Assembly (NCBI GenBank): GCA_012032075.1
Contig: JAAURU010000233.1
Span: 1-6,151, forward strand
Source: Flavobacterium sp.
Lineage (GTDB): Bacteria; Bacteroidota; Bacteroidia; Flavobacteriales; Flavobacteriaceae
DNA length: 6,151 bases
Direction: 5' to 3'
Under the pieces are notes generated by a model. The model saw only the letters and a program-made list of their open reading frames with translations, was not told the origin of the DNA and did no database searches. A program made the position numbers and the translations under genes. Below are positions 1 through 6,151 of the stretch, piece after piece (within the stretch, counting starts at the first letter, position 1; each line of letters begins with the position of its first letter).

Positions 1-59
1 GGGAGTAGCCGCGAACGGCACTGTCACCGGTTCGTACTTCTTTTCCTTGCGTATGGTCA
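1..59. other. Unidentified GC-rich flank at the left edge
   Basis: Of the first 60 bases 33 are G or C, clearly more than in the AT-rich genes to the right. On the minus strand an ATG at 60-58 opens a 20-codon frame that runs off the window, reading MTIRKEKKYEPVTVPFAATP. I do not recognise this peptide. It does not resemble the start of MurC, the product normally encoded next. A longer version of the same frame starts at 135 and passes through the adjacent repeat. It could be the beginning of an unknown gene, noncoding repeat-associated DNA, or foreign sequence joined during assembly. The fragment is too short to decide. Confidence 0.3.
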
Positions 60-134
60 TTCCGCATCCATCTTCCTGCATCCCGCTTCCAGCTTCCTGC
101 ATCCATCTTCCATCTTTCCTGCATCCCGCTTCCA
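60..134. repeat. Imperfect 21-22-bp tandem repeat downstream of murG
   Basis: The core TTCCTGCATCC occurs at 73-83, 94-104 and 116-126, giving periods of 21 and 22 bp. A shortened, diverged copy (TTCCGCATCCATC) lies at 60-72. The first and third full copies share 19 identical bases (73-91 and 116-134). Read on the minus strand the units are GGATGCAGGAA followed by GC- or GATGGAA-type ends. The array starts only three bases after the murG stop codon. Degenerate GGAAG/GGATG-type repeats between genes are something I recall from flavobacterial genomes, but I cannot name a catalogued family. It is not a CRISPR array: units are short, imperfect and contiguous. Confidence 0.75.
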
Positions 135-137
135 TCA

Positions 138-1229
138 TCACAACAACTTCTCAATTTCATTCACAATTTCGTGTGTTGCGTTTGGCAATGCTAGTTTATA
201 TATTTTTTTACTCAATTTTTGTTGTTTTTGGTCATTAGAAATCAAATCGGCAAAAACATTTTTAAAATCTTGTTCTAACTCTTTTTCTTTAATAATAATT
301 GCAGCTTTTTTATCGGCTATGGATTGAGCGTTTTTTGTTTGATGATCTTCTGAAACATTTGGAGACGGAATAAAAATGGTTGGTTTTCCTACAATACATA
401 ATTCTGAAACTGATGAAGCACCAGAACGTGAAATAATAACATCGGCTGCAGTATAAGCAAAATCCATTTTATCTATAAAAGCAAAGACATGAACGTTTTC
501 TTTTTTATTGTAATGACTGTATTCGTCAAAATATAATTTTCCACATTGCCATATAATTTGGACACCTAATTCTAACAGAAAATCAATTTCATTTGCTATT
601 AATTGGTTTATCCTTCTTGCTCCTAAACTTCCACCTAAGACTAATAACGTTCTTTTTGAAGTATCTAATTCAAAATAAGTCAAGCCCTGCAATCTTTTAT
701 CATCAATATTTAATAAATCTTGACGTACTGGATTACCTGTAAATTTTATCTTTTCTTTTGGAAAGAACTTTTCTAATCCTTCATAAGCAACACAAATTAC
801 ATTTGCATTTTTAGCCAGTAATTTATTAGTAATTCCAGGATAAGAGTTTTGCTCTTGAATCACTGTTGGGATTTTTAATCGTGAAGCTACTTTTAGAACG
901 GCTCCACTTGCAAATCCACCAGTTCCTATAACCACATCGGGCTTAAACTTTTTAATTAAACGATACGAGTTTAACAAACTGGAAGCTAACTTAAAAGGAA
1001 ACAATAGGTTCTTAATTGTAATTTTTCTTTGAATACCCGAAATCCATAATCCTTTTATAGGATAACCAGCTTGTGGCACTTTTTGCATTTCCATTTTATC
1101 TTTAGCACCTACAAAAAGAAATTCGGCATCGTGATAACGATATTTTATCTCATTTGCAATAGCAATTGCTGGATAGATGTGTCCACCAGTTCCACCACCA
1201 CTAATTATAAATTTCAACTTTTTTTCCAT
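138..1229 (-). CDS. murG: MurG, UDP-GlcNAc transferase making lipid II
   Basis: This encodes UDP-N-acetylglucosamine--N-acetylmuramyl-(pentapeptide) pyrophosphoryl-undecaprenol N-acetylglucosamine transferase (GT28 family, GT-B fold). It adds GlcNAc from UDP-GlcNAc to lipid I on the cytoplasmic face of the membrane. The frame is intact at 363 residues, a normal length. Visible motifs are the glycine-rich lipid-I site GGGTGGHIYP (11-20), IGTGGFASGA (101-110), QEQNSYPGITNK (125-136), GNPVRQDL (165-172), and the C-domain loop LGGSLGARRIN (198-208). The UDP-GlcNAc-binding segment SRSGASSVSE (267-276) is followed by DHQTKNA (295-301). The ATG at 1229 lies 1 bp after the ftsW stop and gives MEKKLKFIISGGGTGGH, the expected N-terminus. 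The gene ends in TGA, with a second TGA in frame directly after it. It is the only complete glycosyltransferase here and is probably translated together with ftsW. Confidence 0.97.
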   Translation of the reverse strand: MEKKLKFIISGGGTGGHIYPAIAIANEIKYRYHDAEFLFVGAKDKMEMQKVPQAGYPIKGLWISGIQRKITIKNLLFPFKLASSLLNSYRLIKKFKPDVVIGTGGFASGAVLKVASRLKIPTVIQEQNSYPGITNKLLAKNANVICVAYEGLEKFFPKEKIKFTGNPVRQDLLNIDDKRLQGLTYFELDTSKRTLLVLGGSLGARRINQLIANEIDFLLELGVQIIWQCGKLYFDEYSHYNKKENVHVFAFIDKMDFAYTAADVIISRSGASSVSELCIVGKPTIFIPSPNVSEDHQTKNAQSIADKKAAIIIKEKELEQDFKNVFADLISNDQKQQKLSKKIYKLALPNATHEIVNEIEKLL

Positions 1230-1230
1230 T

Positions 1231-2515
1231 TTATTGGTTCAATATCGGTTCTAAAGGATTCTTTGACTCTTTTTCAACTGATTCGTTTTGAATTAAGTCA
1301 TCTAATTCTATTTGTCTATCTATTATTTTTTGTAAGGCTTGTTCTCTTTTTGTTTTCTCCTCTTCATCTAAAGCAACTTCTTCTTCTTTTTTAGTTACAC
1401 TTAAAATCACACCAATAGCCAAACAAGTCATCCAAATTGATGTTCCTCCACTACTAATTAGTGGCAAAGTTTGTCCAGTTACAGGTAACAATTCTACTGC
1501 AACTGCCATGTTGATTAAGGCTTGGAATACAATTGGAAAACCTAAACCTATAATGAGTAGTTTTCCAAATAATGAAGGAGCTTTTTGAGCTGTTTATTAT
1601 AAAACCTAAAAAACAATAATAGATACAAGAACATAATTCCAAGTGCTCCAATTATTCCATATTCTTCTACTATTATAGCAAAATAAAATCGGAAGAAGAT
1701 TGTGGTAAAAAGTTCTTTTGAACACTTCTGCCAGGTCCAAGTCCGTATATTCTTCCAGATGCAATTGCAATTTTTGCTTTTTCTATTTGGTAATCGTCAT
1801 CTGTTGGTTTATCATCTACAAATCGTTCAATTCTATTTCCCCAAGTATTAACCCTACTGAATAATTTATTTTGAGGAAACGCTTTTGCCATTAAAATAAA
1901 TAATAATAAAGACGCTATTCCCATTCCAATTACTGTTGCTAAATATTTTAGAGGATAGTGTCCAATAAATATTAACATACATACCATTGAAAATATTAAA
2001 GCTGTAGTGGAAAAGTTACTTGGCAATATTAAAACTAATACAGCAAAAACTGGCAACCATAGTTCTAATAAAGACTCTTTAAAAGAATATTCTTTGTCAC
2101 TTACTTTTGCTAAATACCTAGCTACATAAACCATTAACACTGTAAATGCTAATGTTGAAGTTTGAAAACTAACCCCTACAAAAGGAATTTGAATCCATCT
2201 ACTTGCATTTGCACCACCTATAGTAGTTCCCTGGTAAAGTGTATAAAGTAATAGCACAATAACTAACGGAATACCAAAAATAGACAAAGCCCTAAAATAA
2301 TGATAAGGCACTTTGTGTACAAAGTAGATAATAGCAAAACCTAAAAATAAATGCCCTAAATGTTTTACTAAATATCCTAATGTAGAACCTTTTCCTATTA
2401 CATAAACCAAATTTGTACTAGCGCTATAAACAGGCAAAAAGGAAACTAAAGCCAATAGAAAAACTATTGCCCAAATTACCTTATCACCTCTCATTTTTGC
2501 TACTAATGCATTCAT
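1231..2515 (-). CDS. ftsW: FtsW, septal peptidoglycan polymerase (frame broken twice)
   Basis: FtsW is a SEDS-family, multi-pass inner-membrane glycosyltransferase that polymerises lipid II at the division septum together with a class B PBP (FtsI). The first 278 codons read from the ATG at 2515 through hydrophobic helices and the loop GLGPGRSVQKNFLPQSSSDF, whose Asp matches the conserved catalytic Asp of the family. The frame breaks at about 1680, continues as AIIVEEYGIIGALGIMF in another frame, and breaks again at about 1593. It then resumes as AQKAPSLFGK, through LLPVTGQTLPLISSGGTS, to the stop at 1231. With one base restored at each site the product is about 428 residues. A charged, acidic tail of some 50 residues follows the last helix. 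The start 5 bp after murD gives MNALVAKMRGDKVIW. As written the product would stop at 1673 after 280 residues, without the last helices. Identity is certain; whether the breaks are biological or sequence errors is not, but errors are more likely. Confidence 0.93.
1592..1595 (-). other. Frameshift site 2 in ftsW
   Basis: On the coding strand the sequence reads AATAAACAGCTCAAAAAGCT. The upstream frame ends ...RFYNK and the downstream frame starts AQKAPSLFGK. One base is missing between them. Lengthening the AAA run (1593-1595) by one A would give Asn-Lys-Thr-Ala-Gln and join the two parts. The exact position could be a few bases to either side. Confidence 0.75.
1680..1683 (-). other. Frameshift site 1 in ftsW
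   Basis: The coding strand reads GATTTTATTTTGCTATAATA. As written this gives Asp-Phe-Ile-Leu-Leu-stop. With five T in the second run instead of four it becomes Asp-Phe-Ile-Phe-Ala-Ile-Ile-Val-Glu-Glu, the conserved SDFIFAIIVEE segment of flavobacterial FtsW. The run of four A on the plus strand is at 1680-1683. Confidence 0.88.
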
Positions 2516-2520
2516 TTTAC

Positions 2521-3854
2521 TTATAAATTATGTACAGCATTTTTAAATTGTCTTCCTCTATCTTCATAATTTTCAAATAAATCAAAACTCGCACAACAAG
2601 GTGATAATAAAACAGTATCTCCTTTTTCTGCCATTTTTTGTGCTATTTTAACGGCTTCAACCATCGATGTAGTTTCAATCATTACATCTACTACACCATT
2701 AAATGTGTTGAATAACTTTTCATTATCTACTCCTAAACAAATGATTCCTTTTACTTTTTCTCTTACTAATGACATTAATTCGTCATAATCATTTCCCTTA
2801 TCTACTCCACCAACTATCCACACTGTTGGTGTTGTCATACTATCTAATGCAAAAAAAGTAGCATTTACATTTGTTGCTTTAGAATCGTTGATATACTGTA
2901 CGTTTTGGATTTTCAAAACCTTCTCTAAACGGTGTTCAGCACCCTGAAAATTACTCAAACTCTCTCTAATAGTTTGTTTTCTAATTTTCATTAACTGCGC
3001 AACAGCTGTTGCAGCCATTGCATTTTTTAGGTTGTGTTTTCCTTCTAAAGCTAATTCGTTGATTGGCATGGTAAATAGGTCATTATTAATTGTACTGATA
3101 AAGTTTTTTTCTTCTGTATATATTCCTCCTTCTATTATTTCATTTTGAAGTGAAAAAGGAATTGTTGTTGCTTTTGTTTTATTATTTTGAAACCATTTTT
3201 TTATTTCGACATCATCACCGTCTACAATTAAAGTGTCGGTTTCTGTTTGATTCTTTGTTATTCTAAATTTTGATGCTATGTATAAATTATAATCATAATT
3301 ATATCTATCTAAATGATCTGGACTTAGGTTTGTAATTATGGCAATATCTGGTCTATAATTTACTATTCCGTCCAATTGAAAACTACTTAATTCTAAAACA
3401 TAAATATCAAATTTATTTTCTGCCACTTGCCAAGCAAAACTCTTTCCTATATTTCCTGCTAGACCTACATTTAAACCACCTTGCTTTAATAAATGATAGG
3501 TTAATAAAGTAGTAGTGGTTTTTCCATTACTTCCTGTTATACCTATTGTTTTAGCATTGGTAAACGGAAAAGCAAACTCTATTTCAGAAATAACTGGAAT
3601 GTTTAATTCTAGTAGCTTCTTAACAATAGGTGTTTTTTCAGGAATTCCAGGACTTTTCATAACTACATCGGCATTTAAAATAAGTGCCTCTGTATGTATT
3701 TCATCTTCCCAAGTAATGTTATTAATAGTAAGAACTTCTTTGTAATTTTCTTTTATTATACCAAAATCAGATACGAAAACATCATACCCTTCTTTTTTCC
3801 TAGTAATGCTGAACCAACTCCGCTTTCTCCACCTCCTAATATAACCAGTCTCAT
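2521..3854 (-). CDS. murD: MurD, UDP-MurNAc-L-Ala--D-Glu ligase (frame broken near the 5' end)
   Basis: MurD is the cytoplasmic ATP-dependent Mur ligase that adds D-glutamate to UDP-MurNAc-L-alanine. The true start is the ATG at 3854, 1 bp after the mraY stop, giving MRLVILGGGESGVGSALLGK, the Rossmann-like UDP-binding domain. The frame is then lost in an A run at about 3794-3799. It resumes as GYDVFVSDFG and continues to the stop at 2521. With one A restored the protein has 444 residues, a normal length. Numbering on that basis, the P-loop GSNGKTTTT lies at about 108-116. SSFQLDG, NLSPDHLDRYN and the SKFRI lysine (probable carbamylated Lys) follow. Then come GKHNLKNA, YINDSKATNVNAT, GGVDKGNDY and the C-domain signature LLSPCCASFDLFENYEDRGR. 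The longest unbroken frame starts at an internal Met at 3660 and lacks about 65 residues, so it should not be taken as the gene start. Confidence 0.95.
3794..3799 (-). other. Frameshift site in murD
   Basis: The coding strand reads GGAAAAAAGAAGGGTATGAT. As written, the frame from the ATG at 3854 reaches a TGA at this spot. Seven A instead of six in the first run gives Gly-Lys-Lys-Glu-Gly-Tyr-Asp, matching the KKEGYDVFVSDFG wording I recall for flavobacterial MurD. The run is T6 on the plus strand at 3794-3799. Confidence 0.88.
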
Positions 3855-3855
3855 A

Positions 3856-5073
3856 TTATCTTAATTTTAGTGAAACCAATGAGAAAATTGCCAACAGAAT
3901 TGCAACAATCCAAAATCTTGTTACAATTTTACTTTCATGAAATCCTTTCTTTTGATAATGATGATGTAACGGAGACATTAAAAAAATTCTTCTTCCTTCA
4001 CCATATTTCTTCTTTGTATATTTAAAATAACTTACTTGAAGCATAACCGATAAATTTTCGGCTAAAAACACACCACATAAAACAGGAATCATTAATTCTT
4101 TACGAATAGCAATGGCAATTACAGCAATAATTCCACCTATAGTCAAACTACCCGTATCGCCCATAAATACTTGAGCTGGATAAGTATTATACCAAAGAAA
4201 TCCTACTAAAGCACCTACAAAAGCAGCGATATAAATAGTCATTTCTCCAGAATTAGGGATATACATGATATTTAGATAATCTGAAAAAATAAGATTCCCC
4301 GAAACAAAAGCAAAAATTCCTAATGTTAATACCGAAATAGCAGATGTTCCTGCTGCTAAACCATCAATTCCATCTGTAAGATTTGCTCCATTTGAAACTG
4401 CAGTAATTACTAAAATCACCATTGGAATAAAAATTAACCATGCCCAACTTTCATATCCATCACCCATAAAAGACAAGACTTCAGTATAATCGAATTCATT
4501 GTTTTTCAAGAAAGGAATTGTTGTTGCGGTTGACTTTTCATGTAAGCTTGTGGGATCTATATTTTCAATTTTAATTCGTTCTCCAACTGTATCTTTTCTA
4601 ATGGTTACACTAGGATGAATATATAGAACGGTTCCAACAATAAGTCCTAAACCAACTTGACCAACAACTTTAAAAATACCTTTCAGTCCTTGTTTGTCTT
4701 TTTTAAATATTTTAATATAATCATCTATAAAGCCAATGGTTCCCATCCAAAGTGTGGTAATTATTAATAGAATGATGTATATGTTTTCTAGTCTTGTTAA
4801 TAAAAGAACTGGGATTAATGTTGCTAGAATAATGATAATCCCTCCCATTGTAGGAGTTCCAGCTTTTTGTGTTTGTCCTTCAAGACCTAAGTCTCTTACG
4901 GTTTCCCCAACTTGTTGTTTTCTAAGAAAGTTGATAATTTTCTTACCATAAATTGTAGCTATACCTAAAGACAAAATAAATGCTAATGCAGAACGAAACG
5001 TAATGTATTGAAAAACTCCTGCTCCAGGAAAATCAAATGTTTTGTCTAAATATTGAAAAATATAGTATAGCAT
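3856..5073 (-). CDS. mraY: MraY, phospho-MurNAc-pentapeptide translocase (lipid I synthesis)
   Basis: MraY transfers phospho-MurNAc-pentapeptide from UDP to undecaprenyl phosphate, forming lipid I; it is a polytopic inner-membrane enzyme. The frame is intact at 405 residues. Visible signatures are AGTPTMGGIII (71-81), the Mg-binding Asp pair in GFIDDYIKIFKKDKQGLKG (114-132), NLTDGIDGLAAG (231-242), FMGDTGSLTIGG (303-314) and HHHYQKKGFHESKIVTRFW (370-388). About ten hydrophobic helices are visible. It is longer than the roughly 360-residue enterobacterial enzyme, mainly through a polar stretch around residues 154-205 that I recall as usual in Bacteroidota. The ATG at 5073 has an A-rich leader (AAAAAACAACAAT) with no Shine-Dalgarno motif, which is common in this phylum. 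It follows murE after 140 bp and abuts murD with 1 bp between stop and start. Confidence 0.97.
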   Translation of the reverse strand: MLYYIFQYLDKTFDFPGAGVFQYITFRSALAFILSLGIATIYGKKIINFLRKQQVGETVRDLGLEGQTQKAGTPTMGGIIIILATLIPVLLLTRLENIYIILLIITTLWMGTIGFIDDYIKIFKKDKQGLKGIFKVVGQVGLGLIVGTVLYIHPSVTIRKDTVGERIKIENIDPTSLHEKSTATTIPFLKNNEFDYTEVLSFMGDGYESWAWLIFIPMVILVITAVSNGANLTDGIDGLAAGTSAISVLTLGIFAFVSGNLIFSDYLNIMYIPNSGEMTIYIAAFVGALVGFLWYNTYPAQVFMGDTGSLTIGGIIAVIAIAIRKELMIPVLCGVFLAENLSVMLQVSYFKYTKKKYGEGRRIFLMSPLHHHYQKKGFHESKIVTRFWIVAILLAIFSLVSLKLR

Positions 5074-5105
5074 ATTGTTGTTTTTTAAAATTCAAAAAAA
5101 ATTAA

Positions 5106-5139
5106 ATTCCAAATCTTGTATCTATTGTTTTTTTGGAAT
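5106..5139. repeat. Small inverted repeat upstream of mraY
   Basis: ATTCCAAA at 5106-5113 and TTTGGAAT at 5132-5139 are exact reverse complements, separated by 18 bases. In the murE-to-mraY transcript this could form a weak 8-bp stem. It is AT-rich and not followed by a clear U tract at the stem base, so I do not call it a terminator. It may be a remnant of degenerate intergenic repeat DNA. Confidence 0.4.
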
Positions 5140-5172
5140 CACAGATTTAAGAAATTTGAGAAATTTTAATAA

Positions 5173-5211
5173 TCTATTGTCTTTGTTCTATTTTCTATTC
5201 TCTTTGTTCTA
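5173..5211. repeat. Two-copy 21-bp-period direct repeat after murE
   Basis: TCTATTGTCTTTGTTCTA at 5173-5190 and TCTATTCTCTTTGTTCTA at 5194-5211 differ at one base and are offset by 21 bp. On the minus strand the units read TAGAACAAAGA followed by (G/C)AATAGA. They begin about two bases after the murE stop. I recall similar AGAACAAAGA-type repeats between genes in flavobacteria, but cannot assign a function. The remaining spacer to mraY is AT-rich with no gene and no convincing promoter of the flavobacterial TAnnTTTG type. Confidence 0.65.
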
Positions 5212-5213
5212 AA

Positions 5214-6151
5214 TTATTTTCCTAATTGTTCTAATAATTCTGTTACAATTTTTAAATCGTCAAAATCGTTTCTAACTCCATTTACTTCTTGATACGTTTC
5301 GTGTCCCTTTCCTGCAATTAAAATAATATCATTTGGATTTGCCATTTGACAGGCTGTTTTAATAGCTTGTTTTCTATCTGCAATGGAAACTGTTTTTTTA
5401 AAATTTTGGGGTTCAACTCCTTTTTCCATTTCTTCAATAATTGTTACAGGATTTTCTGTTCTTGGATTATCAGAAGTAAAAATGGCTTTGGTACTTAATT
5501 CAGAAGCAATTTGAGCCATTACTGGTCTTTTTGTTTTATCTCTATCACCTCCACAACCTACAACTGTGATTAATTGTTCGTTTTTTGTACGAATATCTTC
5601 AATTGTCTTTAATACGTTTTCCAATGCATCTGGAGTGTGTGCATAATCTACAATAGCTGTTATTTTTTCTTTAGAAATGATATATTGAAACCTTCCAGAA
5701 ACACTTTCTAAGGAAGACAATAAACGCAAAGCTTCTTGTTTTTCAATTCCTAATTCTATTGCTGTTGCATATATTGCCAATAAATTATAGGCATTGAAAG
5801 AACCAATTAGTTTTGTCCATACTTCATGATTATTTATTTTTAGCAATAATCCTGTGAATTGGTTTTCCAAAATTAGTGCTTTATAATCAGCATAAGATTT
5901 TAAAGCATAAGTGATTTTTTTAGCCTTGGTATTTTGGAACATAACCGTTCCGTTTTTATCATCAACATTTGTTATTGCAAAAGCCGACTTTGGTAAACCA
6001 TCAAAAAGCTTTTTTAACATCTCTATATTCTGAGAATGTTTTATGATAATCTAAATGATCGTGAGATAAATTGGTAAAATACCACCTACAAAAGACAAAC
6101 CTTCTGTCCTTTTTTGATGAATCCCATGAGAACTTACTTCCATAAAACAGA
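5214..6151 (-). CDS. murE: MurE, diaminopimelate-adding Mur ligase (5' partial, frame broken twice)
   Basis: MurE is the cytoplasmic ATP-dependent ligase that adds the third amino acid to UDP-MurNAc-L-Ala-D-Glu. The N-terminal domain and P-loop lie beyond 6151; about 312 C-terminal residues are encoded here, against a usual length near 490. From the edge the frame reads FMEVSSHGIHQKRTEGLSFV. It breaks at about 6076-6079, continues as NLSHDHLDYHKTFSEYRDVKKA, and breaks again at about 6003-6007. It is then open as FDGLPKSAFAITNVDD to the stop at 5214. The lysine in VKK probably matches the carbamylated lysine of the family. SFNAYNLLA, SVSGRFQ, VDYAHTPDAL and GCGGDRDKTKRP follow. The DNPR motif (5460-5471) and GKGHETYQ, which bind meso-diaminopimelate in known enzymes, indicate the DAP-adding type. 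The ATG at 6020 is out of frame with the upstream motif and is not the start. Confidence 0.93.
6003..6007 (-). other. Frameshift site 2 in murE
   Basis: The coding strand reads GTTAAAAAAGCTTTTTGATGG. The upstream frame (YRDVKKAF) meets TGA here, while the downstream frame reads FDGLPKSAF. Two extra T in the T5 run would give KKAFFDGLP, the wording I expect from related enzymes. Removing one T would give KKAFDGLP. A two-base loss fits better but is not proven. Confidence 0.75.
6076..6079 (-). other. Frameshift site 1 in murE
   Basis: The coding strand reads GGTGGTATTTTACCAATTTA. With five T instead of four this becomes Gly-Gly-Ile-Phe-Thr-Asn-Leu, leading into SHDHLDYH, the conserved FTNLSHDHLDYH segment. 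As written the frame reaches TAG a few codons later. Confidence 0.87.

Noticed and set aside
60..134. CRISPR array
   Set aside because: Units are 21-22 bp, imperfect and contiguous with no unique spacers.
47..238. Plus-strand 63-codon open frame
   Set aside because: It consists of the tandem repeat read through as a His/Pro/Ser/Cys-rich peptide and then runs antisense into the murG 3' end.
1071..1394. Plus-strand 107-codon open frame
   Set aside because: Antisense to the murG start and the ftsW tail; the Phe/Leu-rich peptide is what the reverse of AT-rich Lys/Glu codons gives.
1454..1651. Minus-strand 65-codon open frame within ftsW
   Set aside because: Same strand as ftsW but in a frame that matches neither the central nor the 3' part of FtsW; the peptide shows no FtsW motifs.
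3515..3745. Plus-strand 76-codon open frame
   Set aside because: Antisense to the conserved MurD P-loop region.
4736..4951. Plus-strand 71-codon open frame
   Set aside because: Antisense to conserved MraY motifs.
5106..5139. Rho-independent terminator after murE
   Set aside because: The 8-bp stem is AT-rich with an 18-base loop, and termination here would separate murE from the rest of the pathway operon.
5074..5213. Promoter for mraY
   Set aside because: I found no TAnnTTTG -7 element with a TTTG -33 element at proper spacing on the minus strand; the AT-rich sequence gives only chance partial matches.
1592..6079. Transcriptional slippage or programmed frameshifting rescuing the broken genes
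   Set aside because: Slippage in AT-rich symbionts acts at long poly-A tracts; several runs here are only 3-5 bases, no slippery heptamer with downstream structure was seen, and five events in adjacent genes would be needed.

Overview
This window is a stretch of the division and cell wall (dcw) cluster of a member of the Bacteroidota, most likely family Flavobacteriaceae. All genes lie on the minus strand, so transcription runs from the right end to the left: murE (5' end outside the window), mraY, murD, ftsW, murG. The assignment rests on this gene order, on AT-rich composition, on A-rich start regions without clear Shine-Dalgarno motifs, and on wording inside the proteins that I recall as typical of flavobacteria. 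Examples are the FtsW motif GGTSIWMTCLAIG, the MurD N-terminus MRLVILGGGESGVG and the long MraY form. No species can be named from this evidence.

Layout from right to left: murE occupies 6151-5214 and is followed by a 140-bp AT-rich spacer with a 21-bp-period direct repeat and a small inverted repeat. mraY (5073-3856), murD (3854-2521), ftsW (2515-1231) and murG (1229-138) are packed with gaps of 1, 5 and 1 bp and surely form one transcription unit. Positions 1-137 are different: a 21-22-bp imperfect tandem repeat, then about 60 bases with much higher GC (33 of the first 60). I see no recognisable gene there, although murC is the usual next gene in flavobacteria.

The genes form one pathway. 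MurD and MurE add D-glutamate and meso-diaminopimelate to the UDP-MurNAc peptide. MraY transfers the phospho-MurNAc-pentapeptide to the lipid carrier to give lipid I. MurG adds GlcNAc to give lipid II, and FtsW polymerises lipid II at the septum. MurE carries the DNPR motif of diaminopimelate-adding enzymes, so the peptidoglycan is predicted to be the DAP type.

The most striking property is that three of the five genes (murE, murD, ftsW) do not read through in one frame. I find five frame breaks, each next to an A or T homopolymer. Restoring one base (two at one site) rejoins highly conserved protein sequence on both sides. These genes are normally indispensable, so homopolymer under-calling in the underlying sequence is the most economical explanation. 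I found no previously undescribed system here; the left-edge repeat and composition change is the only part I cannot explain.
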